A stretch of 64,000 nt of DNA, from assembly GCF_016722925.1 (NCBI RefSeq), contig NZ_JAEQNC010000002.1:124001-188000 (forward strand). Direction: 5' to 3'. The number at the start of each line of letters is the position of its first letter. Position 1 is the first letter of the stretch. Source of the DNA: Phytoamicus setariae (GTDB lineage: Bacteria > Pseudomonadota > Alphaproteobacteria > Rhizobiales > Rhizobiaceae). The notes below the pieces were generated by a model that was not told the DNA's origin, did not search any database, and saw nothing but the letters and a program-made list of their open reading frames with translations. The position numbers and the translations under genes were made by a program. Positions 26,691 to 34,697 of this stretch are shown here, one piece after another.

Positions 26691-26713
26691 GGCGCCCCTC
26701 GTGGCGCCTTTTT
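26691..26713 (+). terminator. Terminator-like hairpin before the major tail gene
   Basis: GGCGCC, loop CCTCGT, GGCGCC, then TTTTT. It lies 29 bases before the major tail protein ATG, between g8 and g9, where the otherwise overlapping genes are separated by 80 bases. It could be an intrinsic terminator or attenuator, or a 5'-end stabiliser. Confidence 0.55.
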
Positions 26714-26742
26714 CATTTTCCGAATTTCCGAAAGGAACGATC

Positions 26743-27150
26743 ATGACTGCCCAGAAGGGAAAGGATCTGCTTCTCAAGATCCATAACGGCACGACATACG
26801 AGACGGTTGCGGGGCTTCGTTCGCGCCGGCTCGCGTTCAACACGTCTGCCGTCGATATCACCGATGCCGAAAGCGCCGGCCGCTGGCGTGAACTGCTGGA
26901 GGGCGCGGGTGTCAAGCGTGCGGCGGTGTCGGGTTCGGGCATTTTCAAGGACCAGGCTTCCGACGCAACCGTGCGAAGTGCCTTCTTCGGCGGTTCGATC
27001 CTCAACTGGCAGATCGTCGTGCCCGATTTCGGCACGGTGACCGGGCCATTCCAGATCACCGCACTGGAATATTCCGGCCAGCACAATGGCGAGGTGATGT
27101 TCGATCTGGCACTGGAATCGGCCGGCCAGCCGGCTTTCGGGGTGCTCTGA
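26743..27150 (+). CDS. GTA major tail tube protein (g9-like, TP901-1 family)
   Basis: 135 residues. MTAQKGKDLLLKI at the start, VAGLRSRRLAFNTSAVDITD and FQITALEYSGQHNGE are typical of the TP901-1/GTA major tail protein. Hexamers stack into the tail tube. Equivalent to RcGTA g9. AAAGGA before 26743 fixes the start. Its stop codon overlaps the next start (TGATG). Confidence 0.92.
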   Translation: MTAQKGKDLLLKIHNGTTYETVAGLRSRRLAFNTSAVDITDAESAGRWRELLEGAGVKRAAVSGSGIFKDQASDATVRSAFFGGSILNWQIVVPDFGTVTGPFQITALEYSGQHNGEVMFDLALESAGQPAFGVL

Positions 27151-27515
27151 TGGCGGGCCGGGCCAACCGCCGGCGCGGCGAGATCGAAGCGATCATCGAC
27201 GGCGAGCGAAGAATCCTTTGCCTGACGCTGGGCGCGCTTGCCGAACTTGAGACAGCGCTGGGCGTCGACAACATCGCCGACTTGGCCGCGCGGTTCGCCA
27301 CGGGTCGCATCGGCACCTCGGCGATCATCGCCATCGTCGCGGCCGGCTTGCGCGGTGGCGGCAACATCACTGTAGACGAGGACGTCGCCGATATGTGCGT
27401 CGATGGCGGCATAGAGGGGGCTGTGCGGCTTGCCGCCCGGCTGCTCGCGGCGGCTTTTCCTGAGGATGCGGAGACGCAACAGCAAAACCCTCCCCAGCCG
27501 CAGCCGGCCGATTGA
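27150..27515 (+). CDS. GTA tail assembly protein (g10-like)
   Basis: 121 residues of the gene transfer agent family usually called g10: RRGEIEAIIDGERRILCLTL followed by GALAELETALGVDNIADLA. A proline/glutamine-rich tail (about residues 108-121) follows. It probably acts with g10.1 as a tail chaperone on the tape measure protein, by analogy with phage tail assembly pairs. Start overlaps the stop of g9; the stop overlaps the start of the next gene. Confidence 0.85.
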   Translation: MAGRANRRRGEIEAIIDGERRILCLTLGALAELETALGVDNIADLAARFATGRIGTSAIIAIVAAGLRGGGNITVDEDVADMCVDGGIEGAVRLAARLLAAAFPEDAETQQQNPPQPQPAD

Positions 27516-27739
27516 CCGATGCCTGTCCGCCGCCTTTCCCCTGGGGCGCGGCCTTGCATTTCGGACTCGGCCTGCTGCGGCTGGCACCCCATGAATTCTG
27601 GTCGATGACGGCAGTCGAACTCGTAGCGCTCTCGGCTGGCATGTCGCAGCGCCTGGCTTTCGATCGCGCAAATCTGGAGCGGCTGATGACGCTCTGGCCG
27701 GATCAGCCCAGACAAGGAGCGGAACATGGAAGTCGATGA
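27512..27739 (+). CDS. GTA tail assembly chaperone (g10.1-like)
   Basis: 75 residues. PPFPWGAALHFGLGLLRLAPHEFW and the following MTAVELVAL match the small phage tail assembly chaperone that follows g10 in RcGTA-type clusters. The only start that fits the conserved N-terminus is a TTG at 27512, overlapping the preceding stop (TTGA), which implies translational coupling. Its end overlaps the start of the tape measure gene by 14 bases. Confidence 0.8.
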   Translation: MTDACPPPFPWGAALHFGLGLLRLAPHEFWSMTAVELVALSAGMSQRLAFDRANLERLMTLWPDQPRQGAEHGSR

Positions 27740-28268
27740 AATCGACCACGCGCTGGAAAGCGCAAGCCAGCTGAAAGTGGTGCTCGACGATCTGGAGGCG
27801 CGTTCGCGCTCCTTCGGGTCGGCGATCACCTCGGCCCTCAAGGGGGCCGTGCTGGAGGGCGACAGCCTGACCGAGGTGTTGCAGGGCATTGCCTCGCGTT
27901 TTTCCTCGATCTCGCTTGATGCCGGCATGAAGCCGCTGGAGAATTCGCTGACCTCGATGTTTTCGGGCCTGACCAGTTCGCTGAGCAATGCCGTGGGCTT
28001 TGCCAATGGCGGCGTAGTCGACAGCCCGACCCATTTTGCCATGGCCGGCGGGCAGGCAGGTGTGATGGGCGAAGCGGGCGCCGAGGCGATCATGCCGCTC
28101 AGGCGCGGTCCCGACGGTCGGCTCGGCGTCGCGGGTGCCGGCGATGGTGGCCCGATACAGGTTGTCTTCAACGTCCAGGCCGCCGACGCCCAGAGTTTCC
28201 GGCGCTCGGAAGGCCAGATCAACGCCATGCTGACGCGCGCCGTCGGGCGCGGCCGGCGCGGCATCTGA
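27726..28268 (+). CDS. GTA tape measure protein (g11-like)
   Basis: 180 residues, extremely short for a tape measure protein but normal for GTAs, whose tails are short. The N-terminal helical part is followed by FANGGVVDSPTHFAMAGGQAG and GEAGAEAIMPLRRGPDGRLGV, the typical C-terminal signature of phage tape measure proteins. Starts inside the end of g10.1. It sets tail length during assembly. Confidence 0.9.
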   Translation: MEVDEIDHALESASQLKVVLDDLEARSRSFGSAITSALKGAVLEGDSLTEVLQGIASRFSSISLDAGMKPLENSLTSMFSGLTSSLSNAVGFANGGVVDSPTHFAMAGGQAGVMGEAGAEAIMPLRRGPDGRLGVAGAGDGGPIQVVFNVQAADAQSFRRSEGQINAMLTRAVGRGRRGI

Positions 28269-28278
28269 AAGGAAGTCC

Positions 28279-28314
28279 ATGACCTCTTTTCATCCCATGA
28301 CCTCTTTTCATGAA
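28279..28314 (+). repeat. 18-bp tandem duplication over the g12 start codon
   Basis: The 15 bases ATGACCTCTTTTCAT occur twice, spaced 18 bases apart and in frame. The duplication adds six residues to the N-terminus and gives two usable start codons. Confidence 0.85.
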
Positions 28315-28935
28315 GTACAATTTCCGCTCCGGCTGGCGCTCGGCACGTCGGGCGGGCCATCGCGGCGAACGGATATCGTTTCGCTCTCCAACGGGCGCGA
28401 GAGCCGCAACAGACGCTGGAAGGATGCGCGGCGGCATTACGATGTCGGCTCCGGTTTGCGCTCGGTCGTCGATCTCTACGAGGTCCAGGCCTTTTTCGAG
28501 GCGCGTGCGGGCCAGCTTTACGGCTTCCGATTCACCGATCCCGTCGATTTCAAGTCCTGCGGTCCGCAGCAGCAAATATCTGCCGCCGACCAGCATCTTG
28601 GCACCGGTAACGGCGAGAGGCGAATATTCCAGCTGCGCAAGACCTATCAAGACGCGGGTGGGGCGACGGAAAGAGTGATTGCAAAGCCGGTGGCGGAAAC
28701 GGTTGTCATGGAGGTTGGGGATGTGGTCTCGGGTATCGACGACTTCGCCGTCGATCCATCGACGGGCCTCGTGACGTTCAGCGTTGCCGCCACGCCGCCG
28801 GATGGCGCAGTCATCCGGGCAGGGTTTCATTTCGACGTGCCGGTGCGCTTCGACATCGACCGCATCGAGATCGACCTCAATGCGTTCGACGCAGGCCGTA
28901 TCCCATCCATCCCGCTGATCGAGATCATGCCATGA
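28279..28935 (+). CDS. GTA distal tail protein, DUF2460 family (g12-like)
   Basis: 218 residues. FHEVQFPLRLALGTSGGP and the RRWKDARRHYDVGSGLRS section, then LYGFRFTDPVDFKSC, are the conserved N-terminal half of the DUF2460/g12 family, which forms the distal tail ring. The start region is tandemly duplicated: 18 bases at 28279-28296 repeat at 28297-28314, giving MTSFHP then MTSFHE, so either ATG could be used. AAAGGAAG before 28279 favours the first. Its stop overlaps the next start. Confidence 0.88.
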   Translation: MTSFHPMTSFHEVQFPLRLALGTSGGPSRRTDIVSLSNGRESRNRRWKDARRHYDVGSGLRSVVDLYEVQAFFEARAGQLYGFRFTDPVDFKSCGPQQQISAADQHLGTGNGERRIFQLRKTYQDAGGATERVIAKPVAETVVMEVGDVVSGIDDFAVDPSTGLVTFSVAATPPDGAVIRAGFHFDVPVRFDIDRIEIDLNAFDAGRIPSIPLIEIMP

Positions 28936-29816
28936 AGACTATCGGCGAAGGATTGAAGGCCCATCTGGCCGAGGATGCCACCACGCTGTGCCATGCCTGG
29001 CGGTTGACGCGCCGTGATGGCGTGGTGCTCGGTTTTACCGATCACGATCATGATTTGACGTTCGACGCCACGATGTTTCAGGCGGCAAGCGGCTACCAGG
29101 CAAGCGACCGGGAAGCTTTAAGCGGACTTGCCGCGCCGTCCGCAGACGTGGTGGGCGCGCTTTCGTCCGACGCCATCACCGACAAGGATATCGCGGCCGG
29201 AAAGTATGATGGCGCGCGCGTCGAACTGTTTCTCGTCAATTGGGACCAGCCCAGCCAGCACACGATGCTGAAGGTGCAGGAGATCGGCGAGATCACCCGC
29301 TCGGAAAGCCATTTTCGCGCCGAACTGCGCAGCGTGGCCCACAAGCTGTCGCAAACGAGGGGGCGGATTTATGGGCATCGGTGCGATGCCGCGTTCGGGG
29401 ATGGCCGTTGCGGCAAGAACGCCAACGCATTCAGGGCGACGGGCACCGTGGCTTCCGCTCCAGATCTTTCGAGGATGACCGTGCATGGGCTGGGAGAGTT
29501 CGCCAACGGGTATTTTCGCTATGGCATGCTCACTTTCACCAGCGGCGTCAATGACGGCGTCTCGGTCGACATCGAAAGTCATGTGCAGGCTAACGCCGCG
29601 GTGACGCTGGTCTTCTGGCTGCCGGTGCCCGCAAAGCCGGCGAACGGCGATACGTTCAAGATCATTGCCGGTTGCGACAAGAGCATCGACACTTGCCGGA
29701 GCAAGTTCGACAATGTCGCCAATTTTCGCGGGTTCCCACATATCCCCGGCGCCGATTTCACCTATGCCTATGCCGATGGCGAGACCGAACACGATGGAGC
29801 GCCGCTCTATGAATGA
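28932..29816 (+). CDS. GTA baseplate hub protein, DUF2163 family (g13-like)
   Basis: 294 residues. The N-terminal DUF2163 part contains GFTDHDHDLTFD; the C-terminal part contains four cysteines in two pairs, HRCDAAFGDGRCG and AGCDKSIDTC. In the RcGTA particle the corresponding hub protein was reported to hold an iron-sulfur cluster, and these residues are the obvious ligands here. Overlaps g12 by four bases (ATGA) and g14 by eight. Confidence 0.9.
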   Translation: MKTIGEGLKAHLAEDATTLCHAWRLTRRDGVVLGFTDHDHDLTFDATMFQAASGYQASDREALSGLAAPSADVVGALSSDAITDKDIAAGKYDGARVELFLVNWDQPSQHTMLKVQEIGEITRSESHFRAELRSVAHKLSQTRGRIYGHRCDAAFGDGRCGKNANAFRATGTVASAPDLSRMTVHGLGEFANGYFRYGMLTFTSGVNDGVSVDIESHVQANAAVTLVFWLPVPAKPANGDTFKIIAGCDKSIDTCRSKFDNVANFRGFPHIPGADFTYAYADGETEHDGAPLYE

Positions 29817-30237
29817 GATCGTCGCCATTGCCCGCAGCTGGATCGGTACCCCCTATCGGCATCAGGGGGCGACAAGGGGCGTCGGCTGCGATTGCCTGGG
29901 GTTGATCAGGGGGATCTGGCGACAATGCTATGGCCGCGAGCCGGAAGATCCGGGTCCCTATGGCATGGACTGGGCGGAACGCTCAGGCGAGGAACGGTTG
30001 ATCGAAGCGGCCAGGCGGCACTGCGGAGCGGAAGTTTCACCGTCCGCGATGCAGGCCGGCGACCTTATTCTGTTCCGCTGGCGCGAGGGCATGGCGGCCA
30101 AACATGCTGGCATTCTGAGCGACGCGACGCACTTCATCCATGCTTACGAGCAAGCGGGCGTCATCGAATCGGCATTGGTGACGAGTTGGCAACGGCGGAT
30201 CGCGGCGGCGTTCCGGTTTCCCGTCGCTACCGCTTGA
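29809..30237 (+). CDS. GTA NlpC/P60-family cell wall peptidase (g14-like)
   Basis: 142 residues. SWIGTPYRHQGATRGVGCDCLGL contains the catalytic Cys of NlpC/P60 peptidases (Cys29 in DCLGL), and KHAGIL the catalytic His. The protein sits in the tail tip and cuts peptide cross-links of the recipient wall during DNA delivery. Equivalent to RcGTA g14. Start at 29809 has GGAG ten bases upstream and overlaps the end of g13. Confidence 0.9.
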   Translation: MNEIVAIARSWIGTPYRHQGATRGVGCDCLGLIRGIWRQCYGREPEDPGPYGMDWAERSGEERLIEAARRHCGAEVSPSAMQAGDLILFRWREGMAAKHAGILSDATHFIHAYEQAGVIESALVTSWQRRIAAAFRFPVATA

Positions 30238-30252
30238 CGATCTGCGGGTTGC

Positions 30253-30684
30253 CTAACTTGCCGCTGTTTGCCACTCCGGCAGCGGAAAGACGCGGTCATA
30301 GCCCCAGTTGAAGGCGAACGCGTAGACCAGGTAGAAAGCGGCAAATGCCACATCCATGACGAAAGCCTCCATCAGGCTGATCTGGAGGTACCAGGCGATC
30401 AGCGGCATGAGCACCACAAGCAAACCACCCTCGAAAAGCACCGCATGCACGACGCGCGTGGGCAACGTCTTCTCCGTGGTACCCGAAAAATGCCGCAGGG
30501 CATGGTCGAAGCCGAGATTGTAGATGTAGTTCCACAATGTCGCGATCGTCGCGCCGACCAATCCCACGACACCGATGTCGGCGGCTGGCAGGCCGAATGC
30601 CCACGCGCCAAGCGGCGTGATGAGTGCAAGGCCAATGATTTCGAAGCTGACCGCATGGCGGATGCGGTCGGAAGTCGTGCGCAT
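30253..30684 (-). CDS. PACE-family efflux transporter
   Basis: 143 residues with four membrane segments arranged as two repeated BTP domains (RHAVSFEIIGLALITPLGAW in the first, RVVHAVLFEGGLLVVLMPLIAW in the second). The acidic residue in SFE at the first helix corresponds to the essential Glu of AceI-type chlorhexidine/polyamine efflux proteins. It sits on the opposite strand between g14 and the megatron gene, 15 bases from the end of g14. GGGG upstream of the ATG supports the start. Confidence 0.85.
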   Translation of the reverse strand: MRTTSDRIRHAVSFEIIGLALITPLGAWAFGLPAADIGVVGLVGATIATLWNYIYNLGFDHALRHFSGTTEKTLPTRVVHAVLFEGGLLVVLMPLIAWYLQISLMEAFVMDVAFAAFYLVYAFAFNWGYDRVFPLPEWQTAAS

Positions 30685-30851
30685 TTCATTACCCCAACGG
30701 GTATTCGGGTCGTCCCGAGTTTGTTGCCCATCTGGGGGAGGTCGTCCTCACGCCAGCGATATAGTTCCTCCTGCCGTCGGCGGCAAGAAGCCCGATATCA
30801 TGTCTGGTGTCCGATCTGCGCATACCGGTTCCATCAACAGCGGAAACTCAC

Positions 30852-33800
30852 ATGGCTACTCTTATCCTGCAGGCAGCGGGCGCGACGCTTGGCGGCTTGT
30901 TCGGTCCTGTCGGCGCAATGATCGGGCGTGCGGCTGGCGCGCTTGCCGGCAATCTGATCGACCGGAGCGTCATAGCCGGTTTTACCACCATCGACGGCAC
31001 AAGGTTGCCGACCGCGCGCATCTCGGGCGCCGAGGAAGGCACCGCGATAAATCGCGTCTATGGCACGGCGCGCATCGGTGGCACGCTGATCTGGGCGACG
31101 CGTTTCGAGGAAGAGGTAACGGTCGAGCGCTCCGGCGGCAAGGCAACCGGTCCGCGCGTTGAAACATTCAGCTATTTCGCCAATTTTGCCGTCGGCCTTT
31201 GCGAGGGCCCGATCGCCGCCATTCGCCGCGTTTGGGCGGATGGACAGGAGATCGATCTGACGGCAATCGAGATGCGGCTGTATCGCGGCACCGAAGGCCA
31301 GGAGCCGGACCCGCTGATCGAGGCAAAGCAGGGGGCGGGCAGCGTTCCTGCCTATCGCGGCCTTGCCTATGTGGTGTTCGAGCGCTTGCCGCTTGATCTC
31401 TACGGTAACCGTATTCCCGTGCTGCAGTTCGAGGTGATCCGCATCGTCGGCAGCCTCGAAAGCCGGATCAGGGCAATCACCATCATTCCCGGCGCGACGG
31501 AGCACGGCTACAGTCCCTTCAAGGTCAAAGAGCAGACTGGCGATGCATCGGCGCGCATCATCAACCGCAACCAGCTTTACAAGGCGACGGACTGGGACGC
31601 GTCCATCGACGAGTTGATGGCGGTTTGCCCCAACCTCGAGCGCGTGGCGCTGGTGGTTTCCTGGTTCGGCACCGACTTGCGTGCCGGCCATTGCCGGATT
31701 CTGCCGGGGGTTGAAACGTCTGCCCGAGACGATGAAAGCACGCCTTGGCAGGTTGCCGGTTATGCGCGCGCGGCGGCGCATGAAATTTCCTGGGTAGGCG
31801 GCGGCCCGGCCTATGGGGGAACACCCAACGATGCCAGCGTTGTTGCCGCGATCCGCAACCTCAAGGCGCGCGGCCTCAAGGTTCATCTCTATCCGTTGCT
31901 GATGATGGATATCCCTGCGGACAACGGTCGCGCCGATCCCGAAGGCGCGGACGAACAGCCCAGCTATCCGTGGCGCGGCCGCATCACCTGCCATCCGGCG
32001 CCGGGTCGTGCCGGCAGTGCTGACAAGTCGGCCGAAGCGCAAACACAGATTAACGCCTTCTTCGGCGATGTCGATGTTGGGGACTTTGACGTAGCCGGCG
32101 AGACCGTCAGCTATTCCGGCAGCGACGAAGGCTACAAGCGGATGATCCTGCACTACGCATTGCTCGCCGAAGCGGCCGGTGGGGTGCACGGCTTCGCCAT
32201 AGGCTCCGAACTGCGGGGTCTGACGCAGGTTCGAAACGGCGCCGGTAATTTTCCCTTCATAAGCAAGCTGGTTGCGCTTGCCGACGACGTGCGCGGCATT
32301 GTCGGACCGGCGACGAAACTCACCTACGCTGCCGATTGGAGTGAATATTTCGGCTATCATCCCGATGACGGCACGGGTGACGTGTTTTTCAACCTCGACC
32401 CGCTGTGGTCGTCCAACGCCATCGATGCCGTCGGTATAGACAACTATATGCCGCTGGCCGATTTCCGTGACGACGATTTCACCGGCGTCAATCCGGATGG
32501 GGCGCGGCTGGCGGACGACAAGGCGGCGCTGAAAGCCGCCATCGCGAGCGGCGAGGGGTACGATTGGTATTATGCCTCGGGCAACGCCCGGTCAGTGCGC
32601 AATCGCACGGCCATCACGGACGGTTTGGCGGGCAAGCCCTGGATCTTCCGTTACAAGGATATCGAGGGCTGGTGGAGCCACCGGCATTTCGATCGTGTCG
32701 ATGGCCATGAACGAGCTTCCCCGACCGATTGGACGCCGGCGATGAAGCCGGTGTGGTTTACCGAAGTCGGCTGCCCGGCCATCGAACGCGGCGCCAACCA
32801 GCCGAACGCCTTTATCGACCGCAAGTCGTCGGAATCGACGCGACCGCATTTTTCCGACGGCAAGCGATCCGACGAAATGCAGCGGCGGTTCCTCGAAGCT
32901 CATCACGAATGGTGGTCAGGCAGCGATGCGCCGGCCGGCATGGTGGCGCCGGACCATCTGTTCGTCTGGGCATGGGATGCGCGTGCCTGGCCGGCTTTCC
33001 CCGAGGATGAGGATCTCTATGCCGACGGGGTGAACTGGGCGCGGGGCCATTGGATGAATGGTCGTCTGGGCGCGGGCACGCTGTCGAGCGTGATCGCGGC
33101 GGTCTTAAAGGACAACGGCATTACCGATTTCGATGTTTCGCGGGTATCCGGGGACCTCAAGGGCTATGTGATGGGCGGGCAGGCCTCGGCGCGGGACCTG
33201 CTCGCGCCGCTTGTGACCGCCTTCCGGCTCGACGTCACCGATATCAATGGAACGTTGCGTTTCCAGTCGCGCGGCCTGCTGTCGTCGCCGGCTGCAATCA
33301 TCGACGTGTTTGCCGATGCCGATGACGAGGTGCGCTGGAGCGAGATGATCGGCCAGGATGGGGATTTCGCCGGCGAGGCGATCGTGGACTACCAGTCGGA
33401 GGTCAACGAATATCAGGATGCAAGCGCGCGCTCGCGACGGCTGCAGCTCGCCAACGACCGGGTGCTACGGCTAGGCCTGCCGGGTGTGCTCGACGAGGAC
33501 GCCGCAAACCAGATGGCAGAGGGCCTGCTACGGGATCACCGGCTTTCGCGTCGGCAGGTCTCGTTTGCGCTTTCTCCGTCGGCGATCGAATATGAGCCCG
33601 GCGATGTGGTTTCTCTCTACGATGGTCCCGACGGACGGTTTTTGATCACGCGAATTGAAGATGGCGCGATGCGCCAGATCGAGGCGCGCGAGGTTGGTTC
33701 CGGCGATGGCGCGGGCGACTATACCGGCCGCAAGAGACGCCGGACCGGCCGCGGCGGCGACAAGGATTATGCGCCGGTGCTGCATTTCATGGATCTGGCC

Positions 33801-34697
33801 AGATATCGCGACGGCCCGGCCATCGATTTTGCCTGTGCCGCCGTTACCGCAAAACCCTGGAGGCGATCGGCGCTTTCGGTTTCGGCCGAGAGTGAGAATT
33901 ACGACAAGCGCGCGGTGGTCACGCGACCGGCCAGGACGGGCCGGCTGCAGATGGCCCTTGAGCCTGGTCCGACAGCAGTCACTGACTGGAAAAACGTCAT
34001 TCGTGTACGGATGATCTATGGCGGGCTGTCCTCCGTCTCGGCACTCGCTCAAATGAACGGCGCCAATCGCATTGCTGTTCGCGCAGAGAACGGCGAATGG
34101 GAGATCATCGGCTTCAGGGTCGCGGAGGAAGTGTCCGCCAATGTCTGGAACCTGAGCGGATTGTTGCGCGGCATTGCGGGAACGGAAGATGCGATGGCGG
34201 CTGGCACCGTGGCCGGGGCGCCCTTGGTTGTGCTCGATCAGTCTATTACCCCGCTTGGTCTTGAAACCAGCGAAGCCGGTCTGACGCTCAACTGGATTGC
34301 CGAAGCGTTTGGTTCTGCAGGCGGCAAAGTTGGGCCAATAGCCTTTGCCGGCGGAATGAGAGCCGAGATGCCGCTCGCACCAGCCCATCTCGACGCTGTC
34401 CGAAAACCGACAGGCGATATCGCCTTGAGTTGGGTGAGAAGGGCGCGTATCGGCGCGGATGCCTGGGAGGGCGACGAGATTGCTCTCGATGAGCCCAACG
34501 AAACCTATCGGCTGGAACTGCTCGGCGGTGGCGCGGTTGTGCGGACCGTTTCGGTTGCCTCCAGCAACGTTCTCTACACGCAGGGCATGGAGCATGCGGA
34601 TTTCGGCGGCATGCAGGCGTCGGTGTCTTTCAGGGTGCGGCAGAAAGGGGCAAGGGTCGCCCTGGGTATTGCGGCGGAAAGGACAGTCATCCTTTGA
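30852..34697 (+). CDS. GTA host-interaction/tail megatron protein (g15-like)
   Basis: 1281 residues. The N-terminal GATLGGLFGPVGAMIGRAAGAL and TARISGAEEGTAINRVYGTARI are the usual beginning of the g15 family. A TIM-barrel domain (GTA_TIM, about residues 430-720) contains LTYAADWSEYFGYHPDDG and WFTEVGCPA, and is followed by phage tail-3-type domains (WSEMIGQDGDFAGEAIVDYQ) and a C-terminal fibronectin-like region. Located at the tail tip, it contacts the recipient cell surface. The ATG at 30852 is chosen because conservation begins there. It overlaps the convergent LysR gene by 11 bases. Confidence 0.92.
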   Translation: MATLILQAAGATLGGLFGPVGAMIGRAAGALAGNLIDRSVIAGFTTIDGTRLPTARISGAEEGTAINRVYGTARIGGTLIWATRFEEEVTVERSGGKATGPRVETFSYFANFAVGLCEGPIAAIRRVWADGQEIDLTAIEMRLYRGTEGQEPDPLIEAKQGAGSVPAYRGLAYVVFERLPLDLYGNRIPVLQFEVIRIVGSLESRIRAITIIPGATEHGYSPFKVKEQTGDASARIINRNQLYKATDWDASIDELMAVCPNLERVALVVSWFGTDLRAGHCRILPGVETSARDDESTPWQVAGYARAAAHEISWVGGGPAYGGTPNDASVVAAIRNLKARGLKVHLYPLLMMDIPADNGRADPEGADEQPSYPWRGRITCHPAPGRAGSADKSAEAQTQINAFFGDVDVGDFDVAGETVSYSGSDEGYKRMILHYALLAEAAGGVHGFAIGSELRGLTQVRNGAGNFPFISKLVALADDVRGIVGPATKLTYAADWSEYFGYHPDDGTGDVFFNLDPLWSSNAIDAVGIDNYMPLADFRDDDFTGVNPDGARLADDKAALKAAIASGEGYDWYYASGNARSVRNRTAITDGLAGKPWIFRYKDIEGWWSHRHFDRVDGHERASPTDWTPAMKPVWFTEVGCPAIERGANQPNAFIDRKSSESTRPHFSDGKRSDEMQRRFLEAHHEWWSGSDAPAGMVAPDHLFVWAWDARAWPAFPEDEDLYADGVNWARGHWMNGRLGAGTLSSVIAAVLKDNGITDFDVSRVSGDLKGYVMGGQASARDLLAPLVTAFRLDVTDINGTLRFQSRGLLSSPAAIIDVFADADDEVRWSEMIGQDGDFAGEAIVDYQSEVNEYQDASARSRRLQLANDRVLRLGLPGVLDEDAANQMAEGLLRDHRLSRRQVSFALSPSAIEYEPGDVVSLYDGPDGRFLITRIEDGAMRQIEAREVGSGDGAGDYTGRKRRRTGRGGDKDYAPVLHFMDLARYRDGPAIDFACAAVTAKPWRRSALSVSAESENYDKRAVVTRPARTGRLQMALEPGPTAVTDWKNVIRVRMIYGGLSSVSALAQMNGANRIAVRAENGEWEIIGFRVAEEVSANVWNLSGLLRGIAGTEDAMAAGTVAGAPLVVLDQSITPLGLETSEAGLTLNWIAEAFGSAGGKVGPIAFAGGMRAEMPLAPAHLDAVRKPTGDIALSWVRRARIGADAWEGDEIALDEPNETYRLELLGGGAVVRTVSVASSNVLYTQGMEHADFGGMQASVSFRVRQKGARVALGIAAERTVIL

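Noticed and set aside
30834-32360. A 508-residue minus-strand frame over the megatron gene
   Set aside because: Shadow of the g15-like gene, with no family resemblance and no ribosome-binding site.
14461-34697. An inducible prophage
   Set aside because: No integrase, repressor, replication gene or att-like direct repeats; the gene order and very short tape measure are those of a gene transfer agent.
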